Of a stretch of DNA of 64,000 nt, positions 43,560 to 53,012 are shown in pieces (the first letter of the stretch is position 1; every line of letters begins with the position of its first letter). Location: NCBI GenBank assembly GCA_914767885.1, contig CAJZBQ010000035.1, positions 248,001-312,000 of the forward strand. Reading direction: 5' to 3'. A program made the position numbers and the translations under genes. Origin of the DNA: Blepharisma stoltei (Eukaryota; Ciliophora; Heterotrichea; Heterotrichida; Blepharismidae). The notes below the pieces were generated by a model. That model did not search any database. It was not told the origin of the DNA and was given only the letters and a program-made list of their open reading frames with translations.

Positions 43560-46500
43560 ATGCAGGTCCGACAGATTCAAGATGGGCAATACACTGCGAC
43601 AGTTTACACTCTTATCCGAGAAGGCCGGCTAGAAGAAGTAGTGACTATCCTTAACAAAGAGCTTCAGCTATCTCCCAGGTCACGTGCCGCTCTTTCACTA
43701 CTTGGCTACTGTTACTATAACCTCCAAGATTATCGCATGGCGGCTACGATGTACGAGCAGCTGGTTCGCTACTACCCAGATGTCGAAGATTATCGTGTTT
43801 ATCACGCCCAAAGCTTATACAATTCAATTAGATTTATTTTTTTCATTTACTGTCCGCTACCAGGTTGTACGCTGCCACTGCTGCCTCCCACATCGCTCTG
43901 GTGCGAAATTCACGCCATCATCCCTGATCGCCAAAGTGTGGCCTCCTTACTTTATTACACTACGAGGATGCCAGCCTTGAAAATTTTGGCCTCAAAGACT
44001 CTTCTTTGAGTTCAGGCTATCTACTTGGGTCCATCAGACACCATGAAAGTCCCAGTCTCTACAGCTTGGGATAGGTGGTGCCTTCTGTATAATTTGATTC
44101 CCTAAAGTTAGGAGTCCGTAGGAAAAACTACCCAGCTGCTGCTTCCCTGACATATCTGGGATAATTTCAATAGGGAAACTAAGCCTCATATATAAAATAT
44201 TAGAGATGAATTATCGGTCAGGAGACCAGAAAATTTGATCGACGCCTTATTTTATTATACCCAAAGGTTATACAAAGGAGCTTTATACGAAGAAGCCATG
44301 ACCGCATTGAACATGATTAAAAGTAACCAATCAGCTCAAAGAATTCTCCTTATGCAAGCTGCTTCTTACTATGAACAAGACGAATTGGGCCACGCCAAAA
44401 GTGTACTTGCCAGCTGTGCTCAAAATGATCCTGAAGTCATTATTATTGAAGCTGCAATTTTATATAAGGAAGAAAAGTATGAGGACGCAAGGGTCAAGTT
44501 TCAAGAAGCGCTAAACCAGATCGGGTATCAGTGCGATTTAGCTTATAATGTTGCCTTGTGCCATTATAAGCTGAAACAGTGGGCGCCATGCTTGAAGTTC
44601 ATTGCAGAAATCATTGAAAAAGGGGTAAGAGAACATCCTGAACTAGGAGTTGGGAGCAATGCAGAAGGAGTTGAAGTAAAAAGTGTGGGGAATACACAAA
44701 TTCTTAAGGAAACTGCACTTATTGAAGCTTTTAATTTAAAGGCTGCAATTGAGTATGTGACCAAAAATATAGCAGCTGCTAAAGAAGCACTCTTGGATAT
44801 GCCTCCAAGAAGTGAAGAAGAATTGGATCCAGTCACACTTCATAACCAAGCACTGATGAATATGGACTCTGATCCAACAGTCGGATTTAGAAAGTTCAAT
44901 TTCCTGCTGCAAAATCCGCCATTCCCTGTTGAAACTTTTGCAAATTTACTGATTTTATATTGCAAATACAATTACTTTGATCTTGCTGCAGATGTCTTAC
45001 CTTCCCATTATAAATAAAAATAAGAGAATTTTTTTAAATAATTTTTCTATATTTAAAAAACAATTTAAAATGGTGAGACCTGGCATGATTTTTTCCCATC
45101 TATGGGCTCAGTGAAGGGAGATCTATGATCTTCTGAGGGCTTGGGCTAATAGAGACACTATCCAATGGCACGGGGTAGTGGGAAAAGAGAGTTCTTCGGA
45201 GCTGAAGGTGAAGGAAGTTCTAAGATCATGTAACTGTCGACTCGTTGCTAAGAGTGGAATTCGTACTCTATCAACAGCTTGCAGGGGGAGAGAGATTATA
45301 ATTATTAAGTAATCTTATCAATCAATCAATCAATCAATATATATTTAAAAATTAAATTTTAAAGAAAATATGTTTTGGTTAGCCGAAAATGCTCAACTTA
45401 CCTATAAGTGTTTATCAAACGAAGACTTCGAATACCTAGATGCTTTAATTATGTGCCAAACTTCCCCAGAAGAAGCCTATCGCAAATTTGACAACCTCGC
45501 CAACCAAAATATCGACCAGCTTAGGAAATTTACAAAGCAAATCCAAGACGCTCGAATTGCCCGTGATAACGATGAAATCCGAAGAACTCTCAAAGAATAC
45601 GATTTAGCCCTAGAAAAATACATTCCCGTACTTATGGCCCAAGCTAAAATTTACTGGGACAAAGAAAACTACTCAATGGTCGAAAAACTCTTTAGACAGT
45701 CTGCTGAATTCTGCTCTGAGCATGAAACTTGGCAGCTAAACGTTGCTCACGTCTTTTTCATGCAAGAGAACAGATTTATCGAAGCAATCCGATACTATGA
45801 GCCAGTCGTCAGCAGATATGAAGAAAATTTGCTTGACCTGACTGCTATTGTCCTCGCAAACTTGTGTGTAAGCTATATAATGAACTCTCAGAATGATGAA
45901 GCAGAAGAGCTGATGAGGAAAATTGAAAAAGAAGAGGAAAAAGTAAGCTATGAAAACCCAGAGCAGCAATTGTTCCATCTCTGTATTGTGAATCTTGTTA
46001 TAGGAACTTTGTATTGCTCTAACCCCCCCATTCCGTGAGTGAACAAAAAATTTTGCACACGGAGGGGGCTAATATTTTTTTAATAAATTTATATATATCG
46101 AAATTTAAAAAAATCCGACGAAATAATTTTTAAGCAAATATTAATTATATTTTGTAAAAATAATGTTTTAAAATGCAAGCTGTTTAAAATTGAATAGAAT
46201 TAGCTAGAGGTGCCACTATGACAATTATCACTTATATACCAAAATTTTTTTCATAAAAAATTTTATATTAAAATATCTATTATTAGTTCGCGGAGGGTGG
46301 ACTATCACCCCAAAAAAAATAGGGATTTTCCAATGGTTTTGTTCACTCACGAGGAAGGAGTAAGGGAATTTTGAATTTGGGATTTCGAGAATTGTGAGAA
46401 GCCTGGAGCCTTATAATAAAAAGCTAGGCACTGATACATGGTTTTATGCTAAAAGATGCTTCCTTTCTTTAATTGAAGCAATGAGTAAGCATATGGTGGT

Positions 46501-46669
46501 GCTTCCTGATGCGTCACTTGCAGAAATTTTGCTATTTTTGGATGCTGCTGAGATGTATGGAACTACAATTCCAACTGAAATTAATCCACTTGACACAAAC
46601 AGTGAAAAGAAAACTGTTGCGTATGAAGCAAGAGTGCTGAAAAGAATGTTCTTGAAGCTAAGGGAATAA
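43560..46669 (+). CDS. IFT70/TTC30 intraflagellar transport TPR protein, three interruptions
   Basis: A TPR protein of the IFT-B core, needed for cilia. Start MQVRQIQDGQYTATVYTLIR; segments such as RAALSLLGYCYYNLQDY, DYRVYHAQSLYKGALYEEAM, DLAADVLAENAQLTYK and SLEPYNKKLGTDTWFYAKRC are very close to TTC30 of animals. Repeat hydrophobic pattern is clear throughout. Interruptions: retroposon 43823-44259 (rejoins SLYKGALY), a 382-bp IES 44998-45379 (rejoins DVLAENAQ), and a MITE-like IES 46020-46360 between LYCS and KGNFEFGISR. The last junction is 1 nt out of frame. Ends MFLKLRE. Confidence 0.93.
43823..44259. mobile_element. Retroposon-like insertion in IFT70
   Basis: A 437-bp insert with a 16-bp duplication CCCAAAGSTTATACAA (43807-43822, 44260-44275; one mismatch), containing TA. 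Its GC-rich body has no open frame over its length. The left end on the minus strand is AT-rich and tail-like (GAAAAAAATAAATC), so the element probably lies in reverse. Removing one copy gives YHAQSLYKGALY in frame. Confidence 0.85.
44998..45379. mobile_element. 382-bp TA-bounded IES in IFT70 holding a nested repeat
   Basis: Joining TA 44998-44999 with TA 45380-45381 gives AADVLAENAQLTYK, the conserved IFT70 sequence. Left end TTACCTTCCC is of the common terminal type. Inside, 45060-45339 is richer in G+C and ends in an ATCA repeat tail. Confidence 0.9.
45060..45339 (+). mobile_element. SINE-like retroposon nested in an IES
   Basis: A 280-bp segment with five to six ATCA repeats at its 3' end, flanked by TATATTTAAAAA (45048-45059 and 45340-45351). 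The duplication is AT-rich, so chance is possible, but tail and composition support it. It would be eliminated as a passenger of the surrounding IES. Confidence 0.6.
46020..46360 (+). mobile_element. 341-bp MITE-like IES in IFT70
   Basis: CTAACCCCCCCATTCCGTGAGT, hairpin GTGAACAAAAAATTTTGCAC, a core related to the other copies (TTTAAAATTGAATAGAATTAG, ACAATTATCACTTATATAC), then TTAGTTCGCGGAGGGTGG and TTCACTCACGAGGAAGGAGTAAG. Joining TA copies leaves the product 1 nt out of frame (TCTAAGGG where TCTAAAGGG or the like is needed). Confidence 0.85.
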
Positions 46670-47701
46670 TAAATTAGTAGTTTATATTTATAATAGTTTT
46701 TATTTTGAATTTGTGGAATTATGATTAATGAAATACAATTATAATTAAATAAAAATTGTATATATGATACTATCAGCAATTGTATCGCAATTTTTTATTA
46801 ATGCTATTTATATTAAGATTCCACATTATCGGGTGAGGCGGAAAAAAATACACTGTATTTTTTTCCTACAGTTTCCCACAGTCAAATTTGACATAAAATT
46901 TTCCAATTTTTTGAAACGATAGGAAAAAATTCATGGAAAAGAAAAAAAAATTCGAAACCAGGGCGGAAAAAAAATTCAACCCCCAAAAATGAAAAAAAAA
47001 ACTGCATGAAAAAAATACACATAAAAAAAATTTTAAATTACTAATATTTAAAAAGAAGCAAAGAAAATGCTTTATTAAATATGAATGACAATAGCAGTCA
47101 TTGCGTTTGCTATAAATTCACATAATAGATAAAAAAATAGATGCAAGAACTGTATCATATGCTTTATAGTAAAAAGTTTTCTGTGTTTTTTTCCAAACCG
47201 CATGAAAAAACTACTATAAAAATTTGAAATACAGATCTTTAAGTCAAATAGAGTTAAAAATAACGAAAAAAACAGTCCCAGCTTAAATCTCTCTTTAATA
47301 ACGAGATTTTAAGAATAAAATTAATGCCTAAATGTTAAAGATCAGTTTAAATAAAAAAAATTAAAAACAAAAGGAAAAAAATTCAAAATTTTTTTTTCTA
47401 AAAAAACAGCATGAAAAAAATATCAGTAAAATTTCAACAGTCTAAATTTCGGCATGAAAAAAATACAATATAAAAAATTTAGTAGGAAAAAAAATACATA
47501 TAAAATTTATATATATTTTTTTTAAAATTTTTTAATTAAAAAAATCCAAAATATCTAACTCCCCCCCCCAATTAATAGCGGATGAAATCAATTTTTTTTT
47601 TCCCCTAAAAATGGACTCTTAGGTACCATTTAATAACGGAAATTTTTTTACTATAAAAAATTTTAAATTATATAAGATAATCGTTCATTATAAATTTACT
47701 A

Positions 47702-48367
47702 ATATACATAAAATGGCGGATGACTTCCGACCCGTCCTCTTGAGACAGTTACCTGTGTATATCCGGGCATGGTTTTTTGGAGCCAGGAATTGGCCCAGCT
47801 ATGTCTTTGTACCTCAAGGCGAGAGGTCTAAGCGCAAAGATCGCTGTTTTTGTGACCAAGACACTTGGGCAGTTATTCGTGACTCCTTTTTTCCAGCAGA
47901 GCCCAGCCTAGTGGGGTGTCAGAAATGAGGCAGGGCGACATACCTGCCTAAGCTATTTTTGTGATTTGCCCCGAATGGCGAAAGCTGTTGAGTTCTTTCT
48001 CGGGATGACTGGAAAAGAGGGGAAGGCAAATTAGACGAGAAATCGGGGTTCTCCCCAATTAAAGGTGCCCTTCAGTGGCAGATTTGGCGACGTACGGACA
48101 GAGTTGACGCAAGATTCAGGGCGACGAATCAAGTTGGAAATGGAGGCGGTCAGTTGGTCATCACCTCAACCGAGAAACCGGGTTTCGGACCGGGCTTGAA
48201 GAGGCCACGCCTTAGCCACCTTACGGGGTTATCTCCATAAAACGTCACGGCGGCAAAGTAGGGACTTAAAATACATAGCATCTTAACATAACATAACATA
48301 ACATAACATAGCATAACATAACATAACATAACATAACATAACATAACATAACATAACAAAGCATAAC
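47702..48367 (+). mobile_element. SINE-like retroposon with AACAT tail, third nesting level
   Basis: A 666-bp GC-rich insert ending in about 17 copies of the pentamer AACAT (48284-48367). Flanked by 12 bp ATAAATTTACTA (47690-47701, 48368-48379). A short open frame (47713-47928) has no family resemblance. ACGTCAC lies near the 3' end as in other copies. Confidence 0.88.
48284..48367 (+). repeat. AACAT pentanucleotide microsatellite
   Basis: About 17 near-perfect copies with two single-base variants (GCATA). It forms the 3' tail of the retroposon rather than an independent locus. Confidence 0.9.
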
Positions 48368-48453
48368 ATAAATTTACTAGAGCCAATGAAATAAAGATGG
48401 GAATATTTAAATAGAATTAATTTAAGCGCAAAGGTATTAAAAAATTATGAGAG

Positions 48454-48678
48454 CTAATAATATGCATCTGGCTTTCTTTTCTTTAAACCTTGATCTCCCC
48501 TTTTCAATTGATGAATGCCTTTTACTAATTCGCCGACACTTGACTTTGATATATTGAACTTGTAGGCTATATCTTCATATGAAAGACCTTCATTTTGATG
48601 ATCCAGGTAGTATTGTGCAATAACTAGCTTATCACCAGCTGTTAGTCTTTTCTCTTTCTGGTTTCTCCATTCAACTCC
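48454..48678 (-). pseudogene. HTH (psq/homeodomain-like) transposase N-terminal remnant
   Basis: Minus strand, stop TAG at 48454-48456. The frame contains KRLTAGDKLVIAQYYLDHQN and SYEDIAYKFNISKSSVGELV, a helix-turn-helix with the spacing found at the N-terminus of pogo/Tc1-type transposases. An upstream ATG stretch (KSKRSTKSNKM) is in another frame, so the gene is broken. No DDE domain remains. Confidence 0.6.
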
Positions 48679-49730
48679 ATTTTATTAGATTTAGTGCTTC
48701 TCTTTGACTTAAAAATGCATTTTTTTTTTCAGCCGTTTATAAAAAATTTTAAATAGAAAAATATTTATAAATATCGAACTTTTTTAATAGCGGACGATTT
48801 TTTCGTCCGCTATTAATTGGGGGGGGAGGGAGTTAGAACTATCCAATAGACAATTAAAAGAAGAGTTGATCAGCTGGACTTAAGCGCAGTGTAATCGACT
48901 CCAAACCAGAAGGAATAAAACTTAGAAATATAAATAATTAATCGTTTTTTATTATCAGTTATTATTACTAATCACACACAGTAGAGTTTGGATAACTCAT
49001 CCTTAGATATTTGGATTATTTTAATTAAAAAATTTTAAAAAAATATATAAATTTTATATGTATTTTTTTTCCTACTAAATTTTTTATATTGTATTTTTTT
49101 CATGCCGAAATTTAGACTGTTGAAATTTTACTGATATTTTTTTTCATGCTGTTTTTTTAGAAAAAAAATTTTGAATTTTTTCCTTTTGTTTTTAATTTTT
49201 TTATTTTAAACTGATCTTTAACATTTAGGCATTAATTTTATTCTTAAATCTTGCTATTAAAGAGAGATTTAAGCTGGGACTGTTTTTCGTTTATTTTTAA
49301 CTCTATTTGACTTAAAGATCTGTATTTCAAATTTTTATAGTAGTTTTTTCATGCGGTTTTGGAAAAAAAACACAGAAAACTTTTTACTATAAAAGCATAT
49401 GATACAGTTCTTGCATCTATTTTTTATCTATTATGTGAATTTTATAGCAAACGCAATGACTGCTATTGTCATTCATATTTAATAAAGCATTTTCTTTGCT
49501 TCTTTTTTAAATATTAGTAATTTAAAATTTTTTTTTATGTGTATATTTTTTTCATGCAGTTTTTTTTTCATTTTTGGGGGTTGAATTTTTTTCCGCCCTG
49601 GTTTCGAATTTTTTTTTCTTTTCCATGTATTTTTTTCCTATCGTTTCAAAAAATTGGAAAATTTTATGTCAAATTTGACTGTGGGAAACTGTAGGAAAAA
49701 AATACAGTGTATTTTTTTCCGCTTCACCCC

Positions 49731-50365
49731 ACATTATCTTTTTTGCTGTTTTTCTCTTGCATATAATTCTGCAGAAAATTTCTGGCAGACAAGACATTGA
49801 AGCCATTTTCTTCAATAGTTTTAAAAATAATTTCATGATCAACTTCTCGTTCGTGGCTGAATATCTCTTACTTATTGATAATCCATTCAAGCCATTCTTC
49901 AGGTATGTTTCCTAAAGCATAATCATATAAATCTTTATAACTAATTGCCCCATCATGGTTTTTATCGCATTTAAAAAACTCATGAGCAATCTCATCAATA
50001 TCTTTTATATCAATATGTTCCTCATACAAAGTTCTTCTCAAGCTTTCTTGGGTTATATAGCACCGATGATCTCTATCTTCATACTTTTTGAAATCAGCCA
50101 ACACATTAAGCTCGCACTCAGTTTTCTCCACCCTCAATTTTCTAAACTACCTATTTTATACTTGCTTAAGCGTAATCTTCGCCCCTCCAGCATCAAGCAA
50201 TACCGTTTTTAAAGCATTCAAAGGTGCATGCAAATGTATTGACCTAAAAATTGTTTTTAAGTCTTCCAGACATATAACTCTATCTCTGTTCTACATATTT
50301 CCTACCACATCAAGCAGCTGAAACACTTTTCTTGTCGTTTCTTCTGATTCGCTATATTTTTCCAT
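49731..50365 (-). CDS. EF-hand calcium-binding protein, three 15-nt introns
   Basis: Start MEKYSESEETTRKVFQ. After splicing, EF-hand loops are DVNRDRVICLEDL (degenerate) and DKNHDGAISYKDL (good), with a helical C-terminus (NARNFL, NYMQEKNSKKDN). Length about 195 aa. Three 15-nt introns each remove a stop and keep the reading sense. The 3' end is cut by the MULE-like element: restoring one CCACATTAT copy gives KKDNVES and a stop at 46813-46815; unexcised, translation runs into the element and ends at 49669. Function beyond Ca2+ binding is unknown. Confidence 0.82.
49857..49871 (-). other. 15-nt intron (GTAAGAGATATTCAG)
   Basis: Removes an in-frame TAA; joined sequence WIINNHEREVDHEI. GT and AG at the ends, exactly 15 nt. 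Confidence 0.9.
50147..50161 (-). other. 15-nt intron (GTATAAAATAGGTAG)
   Basis: Removes in-frame TAA and TAG; joined sequence ITLKQFRKLRVEKTE. Exactly 15 nt. Confidence 0.9.
50291..50305 (-). other. 15-nt intron (GTAGGAAATATGTAG)
   Basis: Removes an in-frame TAG inside the first EF-hand; joined sequence LLDVNRDRVICLEDL. Exactly 15 nt, phase 0. Confidence 0.92.
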
Positions 50366-50393
50366 CTATAATTTGTAAGAATACGTTTAAAAC

Positions 50394-51860
50394 ATGGAAT
50401 GCTCTCACAAGATTAAAAAGCTCAACCAAGAAATTGCTTTGTACCATAAAGAACTTATAAGGGTTCTTGATAAAATTGAGCTTGAAACCTTGCCTGTAAC
50501 TTTTATGTAGAGTCCATCAAAAGTTGCTGTAGAATTGACTTCTTTCGAAGAAATTACTAATTTAACCTACAAGCTCTATGAAAAAGATAGAGCGCTGTAT
50601 AAGGTTTATAGAGAAAAACAGAAAAGTAAGCCGAAAATTAAGCTTATTAGTGATTTAAAAGGAGATTTAATGAAATTGAAAAGAGAAATCGTTGAAAATA
50701 ATAAACTTGTAACGAAAGAAATCAAAAAAGTCAGCTTAATTGTTAAAGAATATAGAGAAAGATGCAAATTGGAATTTACCCAGTTTTTGAAAGGATTGGA
50801 TATTGAGCTCAGAAAGGCTTTGAAACCTTTGGTTCCTAATGAAGTTTTAAATGAGCAAATCAAATATAAGCCTATCAATGAGGATTGGAATGGATTAGAT
50901 TCATTGAATTCCACTATGCATAATGAGCCTGCTCCTGGAGATTCAACAGAGGATAAACTGAATAATCATATTCAGCTTTTAGTTAACACCCTTGAAGGGG
51001 TAGCTAAAAGTTTGATAGAAGTTACAACAGAAGTTGATAAAAAATACTATGAAATAGTAGACCCAAGTCAGCTGAACTCAGATCCGCCTTCACCATTGGC
51101 AGCTCCGCTGCCAGAATACTTTAGCTTTGATTTAGGAAGGCTTTCTGACGAGACAAGAGAATCCAGGCTCAGCTTATTAAACGAAAAAACCAAGAAAAAA
51201 ATAATAAAAAGGATCAATGAAATGGAAGTCTCCAAAAATGGCTGCTTAAGCCCAAGATTGGCTCGGAGGATAAAGCGAAGACTCGAAACCTTGATCCACA
51301 AGCGAGTCAACCAATTAGAACTCTTAGACCTCTTCAAAGAAGAAGGAGTCCCAATCAGCAAGCGTGAGCAGCTTGTATTTGATATTATTAACTCTGCGAG
51401 AGATGGCAGCAAACATGTAACACTTAATGATCTGATGGGAATTACAGATGAAGCCAAAAATAAAAAAGAAATAAAAAGAAAGCCCAGCAGCTTTGAAGTC
51501 TCAGATAATGATTATTCACAAATTATGAAAAAAATCGAAGGAAGAGAACTGGAATATGAGGTGGAAGGAAATGACTCTTTGCAGAGCTCTATAGATGATA
51601 GGCTTATTAAAAGCCCATCTCCTTCACCACCAAGGATAAACAGAGGAATTAAAAGAATTCCAGCCTCTGATAAACATTTGAAATATCTACCAGAAGTATC
51701 TGTTTCACATGAAGATGTGAGTGTATTGCTTGATGCACGCAAACAGCAAAAAGATGTCAGAGTCAGATCTTTTACCCCAGGCAAGCCTAAGGTTGAAGAT
51801 AAAAGAGTGCAGCCCAAAAGGTCAAAGACGCCTGCACTCCGGAAAAAGAGACTGATATAA
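50394..51860 (+). CDS. Basic coiled-coil protein, one 15-nt intron
   Basis: No family recognised. Start MECSHKIKKLNQEIALYHKE, 28 bp from the divergent EF-hand gene. About 480 residues: N-terminal coiled coil (residues 1-130, MKLKREIVENNKLVTKEIKK), a helical middle, a region RRLETLIHKRVNQLELLDLF, and a basic, Ser/Pro-rich C-terminus (KPKVEDKRVQPKRSKTPALR) that may bind microtubules or nucleic acid. The intron at 50496-50510 places the true start 140 bp upstream of the first long open frame. Confidence 0.72.
50496..50510 (+). other. 15-nt intron (GTAACTTTTATGTAG)
   Basis: Phase 0, removes TAG; joined sequence ELETLPSPSKVAVEL. Exactly 15 nt. Confidence 0.9.
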
Positions 51861-51947
51861 TTATTTAAAAAGGTAATTCTTATCTCTTTTAAGTTTTTTT
51901 ATTTATAAAAGCCTTTATTTTAATTTTATTTTAAAATAAATAAATAA

Positions 51948-52880
51948 ATGAGAATTTTTGCGTTTATAATCGTTATCCCTCTAGCCTTTTCTTTATCATG
52001 CTACCAAATGTCTTGTGACGGAAAAATTAATTCTACCTCATCAAACTGCGTTGAATTTATGTCAGACCACTACAGCCTCAAGCCTTGTTCACATTCAAAT
52101 TACACATGTCCTCATCCAAGCCATATTTCAACATCTACTTCTTTAAAATGTGAATATTGGATTGATAAGAGCTTATGAGACGCCAGCAGTGAGCAGGATT
52201 ATTATGGATATTCCGTAGTTGGCAAAGGCGATCCATGCGATCCTTATGGCTTAGTAAGCACTTGTGACCGAGACAAGAATCTAGTATGTTATTGTCCTTA
52301 TGGTACTTGCACTTGTGTAGCAGGCTTAAAATACGGGGAAAACTGTGCAGTGGACTCAACGCCTTGTATAGACGGTTACATTTGCAGCCAGAAAATCTGT
52401 ACGTTGAAATACTCAGTCAAGGCAGGCCAAAACGCAACAGATGAAAGAGCCTGCGCTACAGGTGGACCTTTAGTTATTAATGGAGAGTATTTTACATGTA
52501 AATCTGCTGTGGTAACTGCAGGGACTTTGCCAAAGAGTTGTAGTACAAATAATGATTGTATTTCTGCAGATGGAACAGATTATAGCACTTGCTTGTGTGG
52601 AATGAATACTGATGGGCAGGCTTATTGCAAGTTGCATTATAGCGATGAGCCTATGATTAATTGGAGAGAAGCTGCAAGAGATGGAGATTGGCCAAGACAA
52701 ATATACTGAGAGTTTATGAGCGTAAATTATCCTTACTTGCAAGGGAATATCCCATCATGCTTGTCTACTACATGGAGAGATTATGGGGTGTACTCTAATG
52801 GAGAGCCAGCAAGCTCTCTTTCAGGGAGTTTTAGAATGGAATGTGTAAGCGCTGCTATAGCTGCTTTTTTAATATGTTAA
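51948..52880 (+). CDS. Cysteine-rich secreted protein, paralogue 1
   Basis: MRIFAFIIVIPLAFSLSC is a clear signal peptide. The remaining about 290 residues are rich in paired Cys, with EGF/Dickkopf-like spacing (CDPYGLVSTCDRDKNLVC, CVAGLKYGENC, CIDGYICSQKIC, CSTNNDCISADG). Two TGA codons encode Trp (SLWDASSE, IYWEFMS). It shares design and the ending segment (STCLCGMNTDGQAYCKL against SCDCALNPNGNKYCALF) with the gene at 61437-62483. Probably secreted or surface-exposed; role unknown. Confidence 0.78.
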
Positions 52881-53012
52881 ATTTTGTGAAAATAAAATAA
52901 TTTTTTCTAATGATAGATTGTAGGAAGCCTCCATTGTGTTTTAAATAAAAAATCCTAATAATTGGTCAATATTTTACTCGATAAACTACAAATTTTGATA
53001 AACTAATTAAAA

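Larger units (their letters stand above)
47556..48833. mobile_element. 1.28-kb element nested in the MULE-like element
   Basis: Ends TAACTCCCCCCCCCAATTAA and TAATTGGGGGGGGAGGGAGTTA, followed inward by TAGCGGA; an inverted pair with the CTCCC-type terminus and TA flanks. It contains a degraded HTH reading frame on the minus strand and a retroposon. Joining TA to TA would restore the outer element. Confidence 0.85.
46830..49728. mobile_element. 2.9-kb element with about 0.7-kb terminal inverted repeats (MULE-like), nested
   Basis: Bounded by a 9-bp duplication CCACATTAT (46821-46829, 49729-49737). The terminal inverted repeats run about 46830-47555 and 49005-49728 and are nearly identical (GTGARGCGGAAAAAAATACA at the ends). 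Very long repeats with a 9-bp target duplication are the hallmark of Mutator-like elements, but no MURA transposase was seen. Only about 170 bp of its own interior is left (48836-49004). A 1.3-kb element sits inside. It lies at the 3' end of the EF-hand gene, whose last codons (VES, stop) lie beyond the far side. Confidence 0.85.

Noticed and set aside
47713-47928. 71-codon open frame beginning MADDFRPVLLRQL
   Set aside because: Lies in the retroposon body, has no homologue I recognise and is followed by stops; treated as noncoding.
48284-48367. AACAT array as a telomere or chromosome-breakage site
   Set aside because: It is bounded by a 12-bp target duplication and fits a retroposon tail; not a known ciliate telomeric repeat.
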